Part shown: piece after piece, positions 1-7,365 of the stretch
How positions within the stretch are numbered: position 1 is the first letter of the stretch
Layout: each line of letters begins with the position of its first letter
Assembly (NCBI GenBank): GCA_036261615.1
Contig: DATAKK010000094.1
Span: forward strand, 18,127-82,126
Direction: 5' to 3'
DNA from: JAJYQH01 sp036261615
Lineage (GTDB): Bacteria > Actinomycetota > Actinomycetes > Propionibacteriales > Propionibacteriaceae
Length of the DNA: 64,000 nt
Notes under the pieces: generated by a model
The model's database searches: none
The model's input: the letters and a program-made list of their open reading frames with translations, nothing else
Told to the model about the DNA's origin: nothing
Made by a program: the position numbers and the translations under genes

Positions 1-352
1 CCGACATCAGGGTGGACTCCCGCGTCTCGACGGCGAGCCGGCGGAGCACGGGCAGCGCGACGTCCTCGAAGCCGCGGCCGGCGGCGACCTTGCGGGCGAG
101 GGCGAAGACCATGAGCCCCACGTGGTAGCGCCGGGTCGTCGGGTCGAGATCGACGAACCGCTCACGCATCAGCGTCGCGATCAGCCGATGTGCGGTTGAC
201 AACGGGTAACCCGTCTCGCGCGCCAGTTCGGACAGCGTGAGTCCCTCGCTCGCGCCGCCGACGACGGTGAGCAGGTGCAGCGCCTTGCCGACCATGTCGC
301 GGCGGTCGCCCAGCGCGGTGGCCGAGGTGCCCCCGGGGATGTCGTGCGTCAC
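1..352 (-). CDS. IclR-family transcriptional regulator (3' end cut by window edge)
   Basis: About 117 N-terminal residues are present and the protein runs off the window. A GTG start at 352 gives VTHDIPGGTSATALGDRR, followed by an IclR-type winged helix-turn-helix (SELARETGYPLSTAHRLI, about residues 40-57) and the start of the ligand-binding GAF-like domain. IclR proteins bind inverted repeats near their own promoter and respond to small carbon metabolites. The gene diverges from the MFS/FAH/hexulose-phosphate operon, and several TTCCG-type inverted repeats lie between them, so it probably regulates that operon and itself. The effector is unknown; a sugar acid or phosphorylated sugar is inference. 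Confidence 0.9.
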   Translation of the reverse strand, partial: MTHDIPGGTSATALGDRRDMVGKALHLLTVVGGASEGLTLSELARETGYPLSTAHRLIATLMRERFVDLDPTTRRYHVGLMVFALARKVAAGRGFEDVALPVLRRLAVETRESTLMS

Positions 353-371
353 GCCTGCAAGGTAGCAGAGG

Positions 372-482
372 CCTTCCGCATGACGGAAGGCACCTCTGCC
401 ATTCGGAAGACCCCCTTGACCTCTCCCCGGAGAAGAGGAGATGCTTTCCCATATTCAGGAAGCCACTTCCGCCATACGGAAG
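372..482. promoter_or_regulatory. Operator cluster between IclR gene and sugar-acid operon
   Basis: Two near-identical inverted repeats are visible. One is CCTTCCG, 5 bp, CGGAAGG at 372-390; the other is CTTCCG, 5 bp, CGGAAG at 466-482. A third, wider-spaced palindrome (GCTTTCC, 7 bp, AGGAAGC) lies at 443-463, and a half site CGGAAG at 404-409. TTCC/GGAA dyads are typical IclR-family operators. The 466-482 site ends 28 bp before the transporter start codon, so binding there could block transcription or translation initiation. Confidence 0.65.
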
Positions 483-509
483 CATGACGACGACGTCGAA
501 AGGACCGCC

Positions 510-1835
510 ATGAGTGACACCACAGTCACCGGTCGCACCGCCCCCGGCGACGGGGTCATCGGGACGCAGCGCTGGTCGCGCCTGCTGCCCATCACCTTCG
601 TCACCTACTCCCTCGCCTACCTCGACCGGTCGAACTTCTCGATCGGCATCGCCGGGGGCATGAAGCAGGACCTCCACATCTCCGCGGCGATCTCCGCGCT
701 GGTCGGCGCCTCCTTCTTCCTCGGCTACTTCCTCTTCCAGATCCCCGGCGCGGTGTACGCCGAGAAGCGCAGCGTCCGGCGGCTCATCTTCTGGTCGCTC
801 ATCGCCTGGGGCGTGCTCGCGTCGCTGCAGGGCCTGCTCAACAGCGCGTTCTGGCTGATCGTCGTCCGCTTCTTCATCGGCGTCGTCGAGGCGGCGGTGC
901 TGCCCGCGATGGTGATCTTCCTGTCGCACTGGTTCACCCAGCGCGAGCGCGGCCGGGCCAACACCCTGCTCATCCTCGGCAACCCGGTGACCGTGCTGTG
1001 GCTCAGCGCGATCTCCGGCTACCTCGTGCAGGCCACCTCGTGGCGCGGCATGTTCATCCTCGAGGGCATCCCCGCGATCATCTGGGCGTTCGTGTTCGCC
1101 AAGCTCGTCCAGGACCGGCCTCAGGACGCCGGGTGGCTCGAGGAGGGCGAGCGCAGCAGCCTGCTGGCGACCCTCGACCGGGAACAGGGCGAGATCGCCG
1201 TGGAGTCGGTCAGCTACGGGCAGGCGCTGCGCTCGCGCAACGTCGTCGTGCTGTCGATCCAGTACTTCCTGTGGAGCCTCGGCGTCTACGGCTTCGTCTT
1301 CTGGCTGCCGTCGATCATCAAGTCCGGTTCCGGCGTCGGCATCGGCTCGACCGGCCTCATCACCGCGATCCCCTACGCCCTCGCCGTCGTGGCGATGATC
1401 ATCAACGGCCGGGCGTCCGACCGCTCCGGCAACCGCGGGCGCTACGTGTGGCCGTGGCTGCTCGTCTCCGGGCTGCTCTTCTACGGCTCCTACGCCCTGC
1501 ACGGCAACTTCTGGGCCGCGTTCGTGCTGCTCGCCCTCGCCGGTGCCTGCCAGTACGCGCCGTACGGCCCGTACTTCGCCTACATCGCCGAGCTGCTCCC
1601 GCGGGAGCTGGCCGCCCCGGCCGTCGCGCTCATCAACTCGCTGGGGGCCGTGGGCGGGTTCGCCGGCAGCTACCTCGTCGGCTGGCTCAACGGGGCCACC
1701 GGCTCGACCAACGCGTCGTTCCTGCTCATGGCCGCGTCGCTCGTCGTCGCCGCGCTGCTCATGCTGGTCGTCAAGGTGCCGCGGGTGGCCGTGGCCGGTG
1801 AGAACCGGGCGTCCGGCGTCCCCGAAGCGGTCTGA
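510..1835 (+). CDS. MFS transporter, anion:cation symporter (GudP/hexuronate-like) family
   Basis: 441 residues with about 12 membrane helices. The N-terminal YLDRSNFSIG motif and the RRLIFWSLIAWG loop are typical of the ACS family, which imports organic anions such as hexuronates, glucarate and galactonate with protons. I chose ATG 510 because GAAAGG sits 7 bp upstream; an earlier ATG at 441 would place the operator palindromes inside the gene. It is the first gene of a four-gene operon with sugar-phosphate enzymes, so a sugar acid is the likely cargo. The exact substrate cannot be read from sequence. Confidence 0.88.
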   Translation: MSDTTVTGRTAPGDGVIGTQRWSRLLPITFVTYSLAYLDRSNFSIGIAGGMKQDLHISAAISALVGASFFLGYFLFQIPGAVYAEKRSVRRLIFWSLIAWGVLASLQGLLNSAFWLIVVRFFIGVVEAAVLPAMVIFLSHWFTQRERGRANTLLILGNPVTVLWLSAISGYLVQATSWRGMFILEGIPAIIWAFVFAKLVQDRPQDAGWLEEGERSSLLATLDREQGEIAVESVSYGQALRSRNVVVLSIQYFLWSLGVYGFVFWLPSIIKSGSGVGIGSTGLITAIPYALAVVAMIINGRASDRSGNRGRYVWPWLLVSGLLFYGSYALHGNFWAAFVLLALAGACQYAPYGPYFAYIAELLPRELAAPAVALINSLGAVGGFAGSYLVGWLNGATGSTNASFLLMAASLVVAALLMLVVKVPRVAVAGENRASGVPEAV

Positions 1836-1836
1836 G

Positions 1837-2613
1837 ATGCCGCTGGCGCGGATCGCGCACGAGGGGGGCGTCTCCTACGCCGAACCCGGGCCCCAGGGGT
1901 GGACGCTCCTGGCGCCCGGGCGGGAGACGCCCTGGCCGACCGGACGCCGCGAGTCGCTCGGGCAGCTGCCCCTGTCGGCCGCGCGCCTGCTCGCGCCGGC
2001 CACTCCCCGAACCGTCGTCGGCATGGCGCACAACACCGGCCCGGCCGACCGGGAGCTGCCGCCGCAGGCGTTCCTCAAGCCGGTCACCTCGGTCTCCGGT
2101 CCCGGGGAGCCGGTCCCGCTGCCCCCGGACGCCGGTCTGGTCGAGGCGGAGGCCGAGCTCGCCGTGGTCATCGGCCGGACGGCCCGGCGGCTGACCGCGG
2201 GCGACGCCCTGTCACACGTGCTCGGGTTCACCGTGGCCAACGACGTCACCTCCCGCGACCGGCAGCGGTCCGACCCGCTGTGGTTCTCGGCGAAGGGCCA
2301 CGACGGGTGGACGCCCCTCGGCCCCTGGCTTGTTACCCCGTCCGACCTGGCCGAGCAGGGACTCGAGCTCGACGAACTCGAGGTGGGCCTGAGCGTCGAC
2401 GGCGTCCCGTGCCGACCCGGACGCACCTCGGACCTCGCCCGCTCGGTCGCCGAGTGTCTCGTCTACGTCACCAGCGTGCTCACCCTGCACCCCGGGGACG
2501 TCGTGCTCACCGGTGCGCCCGGGGAAACGGCCCGGATCCGGCCGGGCTGCCGGGTGACGGCGTCCGTCGTGGGTATTGGGGAACTGGACAGCAGCGTCGT
2601 TGCCGAGGCCTGA
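1837..2613 (+). CDS. Fumarylacetoacetate hydrolase (FAH) family protein
   Basis: 258 residues, starting 1 bp after the transporter stop codon, which suggests translational coupling. The C-terminal FAH fold shows the metal-binding acidic motif VEAEAELAVVIGR, then FTVANDVTSRD and GDVVLTGAPGETARIRPG, typical of acylpyruvate hydrolases, 2-hydroxyhepta-2,4-dienedioate isomerases and diketo-deoxy sugar acid hydrolases. In this family a divalent metal supports cleavage or hydration of 2-oxo acids. Beside a sugar-acid transporter and hexulose-phosphate enzymes, a role on a 2-keto-3-deoxy or diketo sugar acid is plausible but unproven. The N-terminal about 70 residues are weakly conserved, as usual for the family. 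Confidence 0.85.
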   Translation: MPLARIAHEGGVSYAEPGPQGWTLLAPGRETPWPTGRRESLGQLPLSAARLLAPATPRTVVGMAHNTGPADRELPPQAFLKPVTSVSGPGEPVPLPPDAGLVEAEAELAVVIGRTARRLTAGDALSHVLGFTVANDVTSRDRQRSDPLWFSAKGHDGWTPLGPWLVTPSDLAEQGLELDELEVGLSVDGVPCRPGRTSDLARSVAECLVYVTSVLTLHPGDVVLTGAPGETARIRPGCRVTASVVGIGELDSSVVAEA

Positions 2614-2650
2614 ACCGGGCCCGCACGGCGCCCGCACCGAAAGGAGAGAC

Positions 2651-3292
2651 ATGCAGTTGCAGATAGCACTCGACCGGATGCCCGCCGACAAGGCCCTCGA
2701 ATGCGCCCGCTCGGTCGCCCCGTTGGTCGACTGGATCGAGGTGGGCACTTCGCTCGTCAAGCAGTACGGAGCGGCGTTCATCCGTGAGGTGGTGGACGCC
2801 GCCGGCGACACCCCCGTGCTCGCCGACCTCAAGACCGCCGACGACGCGCGGTGGGAGTTCACCATGGCCTACGACGCGGGGGCCCGATCGGCCACCGTGC
2901 TGGGGCTGGCGGCGTCCGCCACCATCGACACGGCCGTCGCGGTCGCCGGCGAGCGGGCGCGCGAGGTGGTCGTCGACCTCATGGGCCTGGACGCCGGTCA
3001 GCGGGCGGCCCTCGCCGACCGCACCCCCGCCACCGTCGTGCTCGCCGCCCACGTCGGCAAGGACTCCCAGGGCTCGGGCGCCGGCCCGCTCGAGCAGCTC
3101 GGCCCCTGGACCGAGGGCCGGCTGGTGGCGATCGCCGGCGGCCTCGGTGCCGCCGACCTCCCCGCGCTCGCCGGCACCGACGTGCGGGTGATCATCGGGT
3201 CGGCGGTCACGGGCAGCGACGACCCGGTCGCCGCCGTCACCCGCCTGCTGGACGCCGCCGGGCGTCCGGTCTCCACCCACGAACGGAGCTGA
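2651..3292 (+). CDS. hxlA: 3-hexulose-6-phosphate synthase / orotidine-decarboxylase superfamily
   Basis: 213-residue TIM-barrel protein with a clear AAGGAGAG ribosome site before ATG 2651. It has the superfamily motifs LQIALDR at the N-terminus, the catalytic D-x-K-T-x-D (VLADLKTADD, about residues 56-65), VVVDLMG and HVGKDSQGSG. Hexulose-6-phosphate synthase condenses formaldehyde with ribulose 5-phosphate, or runs backwards. Close relatives decarboxylate 3-keto-L-gulonate 6-phosphate (UlaD). The adjacent phosphohexuloisomerase favours the synthase assignment, with UlaD-like activity as the main alternative. Confidence 0.85.
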   Translation: MQLQIALDRMPADKALECARSVAPLVDWIEVGTSLVKQYGAAFIREVVDAAGDTPVLADLKTADDARWEFTMAYDAGARSATVLGLAASATIDTAVAVAGERAREVVVDLMGLDAGQRAALADRTPATVVLAAHVGKDSQGSGAGPLEQLGPWTEGRLVAIAGGLGAADLPALAGTDVRVIIGSAVTGSDDPVAAVTRLLDAAGRPVSTHERS

Positions 3293-3294
3293 GC

Positions 3295-3888
3295 ATGTCC
3301 GAACACCAGACCGACCCGACCTCCCCCTCGAGGGCCACCGGCGACCTGCTGCCGACGATCCTCGGCGAGATCGAGCAGGTGATCTCGAAGCTCGACACCG
3401 GCACCCTCGACCAGCTGGCCGACCGCCTCAACGCGGCGTCCCACGTGCTGGTGACCGGCGAGGGCCGCTCCGGCTTCATGGCGAAGGCCCTGGCCATGCG
3501 GCTCACCCACCTCGGGCTGTCGGTGCACGTGATCGGGGAGACGACCACCCCCGCCGTCCGCGGTGACGACCTCATCGTCGCGGTGAGCGGGTCGGGCACG
3601 ACCGCAGCTCCCGTGCGGGTCGTCGAGCAGGCCCACAAGGAGGGCGCCCGGGTGGTGGCGGTCACCACCGATCCCGACTCCCCCGTCGCCCGCGACGCCG
3701 ACCTGGTGGTGCACGTGCCGGCGGCGACGAAGTACCGGCGTCCGGGCGAGGCGGAGACGATCCAGCCGCTGTCGAGCCTGTTCGACCAGGCATGCCACAT
3801 CGCCTTCGACGCCGTGTGCCTCCGGCTGGCCCGGGTGCGCAGCATCGACAACGACGCGGCGAAGGCGGCCCACGCCAACACCGAGTAG
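3295..3888 (+). CDS. hxlB: 6-phospho-3-hexuloisomerase (SIS domain)
   Basis: 197 residues, two bases after the synthase stop codon. The SIS fold is recognisable from VLVTGEGRSGFMAKALAMRL, the phosphate-binding VSGSGTT (about residue 100) and EAETIQPLSSLFDQ. The length matches the PHI family (180-200 residues). PHI interconverts D-arabino-3-hexulose 6-phosphate and fructose 6-phosphate, completing the ribulose monophosphate module with the preceding gene. It is the last gene of the operon, followed by a large inverted-repeat element. Confidence 0.88.
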   Translation: MSEHQTDPTSPSRATGDLLPTILGEIEQVISKLDTGTLDQLADRLNAASHVLVTGEGRSGFMAKALAMRLTHLGLSVHVIGETTTPAVRGDDLIVAVSGSGTTAAPVRVVEQAHKEGARVVAVTTDPDSPVARDADLVVHVPAATKYRRPGEAETIQPLSSLFDQACHIAFDAVCLRLARVRSIDNDAAKAAHANTE

Positions 3889-3900
3889 GGCCCGGTTCGG

Positions 3901-3985
3901 GCGGCGTACGACCCGTCGGCTCCGGCGTACGACCTGACGTTTCGGACCCAACATCTCGTACGCCGCCAGTCATCTCGTACGCCGC
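3901..3985. repeat. Four-arm palindromic intergenic repeat, copy 1
   Basis: Contains the motif GGCGTACGA twice in forward orientation (GCGGCGTACGA 3901-3911 and CGGCGTACGA 3923-3932) and twice inverted (TCGTACGCCGC at 3956-3966 and 3975-3985), so it can fold into nested hairpins. The architecture matches the elements at 31608-31689 and 63799-63859, where the motif reads GGCGTACGTTC. It lies 12 bp after the hxlB stop and could also act as a transcript-end hairpin. Confidence 0.75.
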
Positions 3986-4123
3986 GGGGGGCCGGGGAAC
4001 CAAAAAGGTTAGACCATTCGGGGCGGGCCTCCCCGCCGATCCCGGGGACGCCGCCGGCGTCCGGGCCGTTCGGGGCGCGCGTGAGACACTTGCGCCCGCA
4101 ACACGGCGAGGAGCGGAGGACGC

Positions 4124-4849
4124 ATGGGCACCTGGATCGGCACGTCGGGCTGGTCGTACGACCACTGGCAGGACGTTCTCTACCACGGCTGCCCGCAGGC
4201 GCAGCGGCTCGCCCGCTACACCGCCGAGTTCGACACCGTCGAGCTCAACGCGAGTTTCTACATGTGGCCCCGCGACGCCTCCTTCCGCTCCTGGGAGCGT
4301 CGGCTGCCCGAGGGCTTCCGGCTGTCGGTCAAGGCGCCCCGTGCCCTCACCCACAGCCGCAAGCTGTTCGAGCCGGAGTACTGGGTGTCGCGGATGACGG
4401 CGTCCTGGCACGAGCTGCACGCCAAGCGCGGGATGCTGCTCGTGCAGTTGCCGCCCACCATGGAGCGCGACGACGAGCGGCTCGACTACTTCCTCGGCCG
4501 GCTGCCGTGGTGGATGCCGGCCGCGGTCGAGTTCCGGCACCCGTCGTGGGTGGTCGACCCGGTCTTCGACGTGCTCGAACGGCATCAGGCCGCCTACGTG
4601 ACGATGTCGGGCGCCGGGCTGCCGTGCATCCTCCGGGCCACCGCCCCGCGGGTGTACATCCGGCTGCACGGTCCCGACGAGAAGGCGCTGTACGGCGGGT
4701 CGTACTCCGACGAGTCCCTCGGCTGGTGGGCGGACCGGATCCGCGAGTTCGAGGCGCAGGGCCGCGACGTCTACGCCTACTTCAACAACGACGGCGGCGG
4801 CAACGCGGTGCGCAACGCCCGGACGCTGCGCTCGTTCCTCGGCCGCTGA
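4124..4849 (+). CDS. DUF72 (YecE-like) domain protein
   Basis: 241 residues covering the whole DUF72 TIM-barrel fold. The N-terminal WIGTSGWSYDHW and later VELNASFYMWP, FRLSVKAPRALTH, AVEFRHPSW and YVYIRLHGP-like blocks are characteristic. ATG 4124 follows GGAGGA by about 9 bp. The biochemical role of this family is unsettled. The gene stands alone, convergent with the hydrolase downstream, with 18 bp between the stop codons. Confidence 0.9.
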   Translation: MGTWIGTSGWSYDHWQDVLYHGCPQAQRLARYTAEFDTVELNASFYMWPRDASFRSWERRLPEGFRLSVKAPRALTHSRKLFEPEYWVSRMTASWHELHAKRGMLLVQLPPTMERDDERLDYFLGRLPWWMPAAVEFRHPSWVVDPVFDVLERHQAAYVTMSGAGLPCILRATAPRVYIRLHGPDEKALYGGSYSDESLGWWADRIREFEAQGRDVYAYFNNDGGGNAVRNARTLRSFLGR

Positions 4850-4867
4850 TCCGCTCCCCCGCGCCGC

Positions 4868-6118
4868 TCAGAGCCAGCGGCGTCCCGTGAGCAGCCCGAT
4901 CAGGTGGTCGAGGACGCCGGCCCCCATCCGCAGCCCGTTGTGCTCGAACTCGCTGGTCACCCAGGTGCGGCAGTCGGGCAGCAGGGACGCCGTCTCGAGC
5001 GAGAACTCGAGCGGCACGTACGCGTCGGCCTGGTAGACGGCGGCGGCGACGGGAACGTCGGCCTCCGCCAGCCGCTCGGGGAAGTACAGCTGGTTCCACT
5101 CGTGCTCGGCGAGCAGGTCGGCGGCCAGCGCGAACGGGCGCAGCTCGCGGTCCTCGTCGAACAGGCTCCGGTGCAGGTGCTCGCCCGCCAGCAGGGTCAC
5201 GTCGTCGCGCACCCGGTCGGGCATCGTCCGCTCGGCCGACCAGCGGGTCGCCACCCCGTCGGCGTAGCTGGACTCGTGCAGCACCGAGTAGATGGGGTTC
5301 CGGCCGCCGAACGGAAGGGCCGCCTCGAGGTCGTGCGCGAACGCGGGCGAGGTGTGGTCGAGTTCCAGCAGGTAGTGCAGCTGCTCGATGCCGCCCTGCA
5401 TGCCGAGGCGGTGTCCGATCGTGCGGAACCGGTCGCGGGAGACGGCGTCCCCGCTCGGCAGGGTGATCGCCCCCTGCGCGCAGAGCCGGCTCAGCGCGCG
5501 CACCCGCTCCCGGTCCTCCGGGAAGCGGCGGTAGTAGGCCTCGGACTTGTCGATCATGATCCGCCAGGTGGCGGCGTAGACGTCGTCGATCGGACGCCGC
5601 ACCGCGCTGAGGCCCCCGGTGATGATGGCGCCGGCGAGCGACCCCGGGTGGGTGGACAGGTAGTGCAGGGCGGTGAACCCGCCGAACGACTGGCCGAGCA
5701 GCGTCCATGTGCGGACGCCGAGCGCCTCCCGGACGAGCTCGCAGTCGTTGACGATCTCGTCGGCGCGGAAGTGGCTGAGGTAGGACGCCTGGCCGATCGG
5801 GTCGAGCCCCGCGAGCCGGGCGGCCGAGACCGGCGTGGAGCGTCCGGTGCCGCGCTGGTCGAGCATGACCACCCGGTAGTCCTGCAGCGCGCGGGGCAGC
5901 CACGGCGGATTGGCCGGCACGAGGGTCGGCCGGGGCGCCTCGCTGCCGGGGCCGCCCTGGAGGAACACGAGATAGGGCTTGCCCTCTCCTCCCTCACCGG
6001 TGACGACGCGGGCGAACACGTCGATGCTGCCGGCGTCCGGGTGCGCGTGGTCGAGCGGCGCCTCGAGGGTGAGGCTGGTCAGGGTGAGGCCGGGCAGCGA
6101 TTCGGTCGACGTGAGCAC
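4868..6118 (-). CDS. Alpha/beta hydrolase, S33 proline iminopeptidase-like
   Basis: 416 residues from the GTG at 6118 (VLTSTESLPG), preceded by GAGG at suitable spacing. Reading further upstream would run through a tandem DNA repeat, so the longer frame is rejected. Shows the oxyanion motif FLQGGPGSEAPRP, the nucleophile elbow GQSFGGFTALHY, and C-terminal Asp (QADAYVP) and His (SEFEHNG) positions, giving a complete Ser-Asp-His triad. S33 enzymes of this size release N-terminal proline or hydrolyse esters and amides. No signal peptide is seen, so it is probably cytoplasmic. The true substrate is unknown. Confidence 0.88.
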   Translation of the reverse strand: MLTSTESLPGLTLTSLTLEAPLDHAHPDAGSIDVFARVVTGEGGEGKPYLVFLQGGPGSEAPRPTLVPANPPWLPRALQDYRVVMLDQRGTGRSTPVSAARLAGLDPIGQASYLSHFRADEIVNDCELVREALGVRTWTLLGQSFGGFTALHYLSTHPGSLAGAIITGGLSAVRRPIDDVYAATWRIMIDKSEAYYRRFPEDRERVRALSRLCAQGAITLPSGDAVSRDRFRTIGHRLGMQGGIEQLHYLLELDHTSPAFAHDLEAALPFGGRNPIYSVLHESSYADGVATRWSAERTMPDRVRDDVTLLAGEHLHRSLFDEDRELRPFALAADLLAEHEWNQLYFPERLAEADVPVAAAVYQADAYVPLEFSLETASLLPDCRTWVTSEFEHNGLRMGAGVLDHLIGLLTGRRWL

Positions 6119-6192
6119 GGCCCTCAGGCTATTCCTGTCGGTCTGTGGGCGTCCCGCGGGCGCACCGCGGTCGGGCGGCGCCGGCCCGGCGG

Positions 6193-6352
6193 CGGTTCGG
6201 GTTCGCGGCACTGTCCCGTTGGCGTTCGATGTCGACCCCGAAGTGGGTGCTGTCCCGTTCGGGTTCGCGGCAGTGTCCCGTTGGGGTTCGATGTCGACCC
6301 CGAAGTGGGTGGTGTCCGGTTCCGGGTCGCGGCACTGCCCGGTTCGGGTTCG
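6193..6352. repeat. 62-bp tandem repeat, about 2.6 copies
   Basis: GTTCGCGGCA recurs at 6201 and 6263, with a one-mismatch form at 6325. GTTCGATGTCGACCCCGAAG recurs at 6224 and 6286. The period is exactly 62 bp. The array lies in the 407-bp gap between the S33 hydrolase start (6118) and the end of the NmrA-like gene (6526). A diverged single unit appears near 44137-44185. The rest of this gap (6353-6525) shows no gene or clear signal. Confidence 0.85.
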
Positions 6353-6525
6353 ACGCCTCAAGGGCGCGGACAGACGCGGGACGCCCGACATCTGGATCGG
6401 GGACTGTCCCGAGTAAGCCGACGACCGGGAGGATCGGCAGCGCCACGGCGCACTCGGCTCAGTTCCGGCGCACACTCGGCGATGACGCCGCGAATCGTCT
6501 CACCCCGCCGAGCAGCCCGCCCTGG

Positions 6526-7365
6526 TCACCGGCGCAGCAGCTGCTCCAGGCTCAGCGGCGAGGCGCCGGTGAGCCGCTCGACGGCGTCCGACACCTGTGA
6601 CAGCTGCCCGCCGGCGATCGCCGTGTAGGTGCTCACCCAGGCGTCGACCTGCCACCAGGGCGCGCCGTAGGAGGCGCGCGAGGCGTAGGCCTCGTCGAGG
6701 GTCTCGTCGTGGAAGCTGGTCGGGCGGCGGGTGACGCCCGTGAGGATCTCGGCCACCTCGTCGAGGCTGAGGGCCTCCGGGCCGGTGACGTCGTAGGTCG
6801 CACCCTCGTGAGCGCGCGGATCGAGCAGCACGGACGCCGCGACCCGCGCGACGTCGGCGCGGGCGACCGCCGCGACCCGCCCCTCCCCCGCCGGGCCGCG
6901 GATGACGCCGTCGGCGCCCACCATCTCGGGGAAGAAGTCGAGGTAGAGGGAGTCGCGGAGGAAGGTCCAGGCCATCCCGGAAGCGCGGAGGTGCTGCTCG
7001 GTGGCCCAATGGTCGCGGGCCAGGGTGAAGGTCGCGTCCGGGGCGGCGCCCTGGAACGACGTGTAGACGACGTGGCCGACCCCGGCGCGCGCGGCCGCGT
7101 CGATGAACCTCCGGTGCTGGTCGACCCGGTCGCGGCTCTCCGACCCCGAGACCATGAACAGCAGGTCGACCCCGCGGAGGGCGGTCACGGCTGCCTCCGT
7201 GTCGTCGTAGCCGGCCCGCTCGACCCGGACGCCGGCGGCGTCCGGCACTCGCGTGGGGTCGCGGGCGAGGAACACCAGGTCGGCGCCCGCGTCGCGGAGC
7301 TGTCGGCCCACCAGTCCTCCGACGTGCCCCGTGACGCCGGTGACGGCGATGAGCGGCCGGCTCAT
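6526..7365 (-). CDS. NmrA-like / SDR atypical NAD(P)-binding protein
   Basis: 279 residues. A Rossmann fold begins at once with VTGVTGHVGGLVGRQL (the GxxGxxG of NmrA/SDRa proteins), followed by FLARDPTRVPDAAGVRV, VVYTSFQGAAPDATF and TYDVTGPEALSLDEVAEIL. These match quinone-oxidoreductase- or NmrA-type atypical SDRs, which lack the YxxxK catalytic pair and either reduce small molecules or sense NAD(P). The ATG overlaps the preceding disulfide reductase stop by 4 bp (ATGA), so it is the third gene of that operon. Confidence 0.85.
   Translation of the reverse strand: MSRPLIAVTGVTGHVGGLVGRQLRDAGADLVFLARDPTRVPDAAGVRVERAGYDDTEAAVTALRGVDLLFMVSGSESRDRVDQHRRFIDAAARAGVGHVVYTSFQGAAPDATFTLARDHWATEQHLRASGMAWTFLRDSLYLDFFPEMVGADGVIRGPAGEGRVAAVARADVARVAASVLLDPRAHEGATYDVTGPEALSLDEVAEILTGVTRRPTSFHDETLDEAYASRASYGAPWWQVDAWVSTYTAIAGGQLSQVSDAVERLTGASPLSLEQLLRR

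Noticed and set aside
6193..6352. CRISPR array
   Set aside because: The repeats are directly adjacent with no unique spacers, and no cas genes are nearby.
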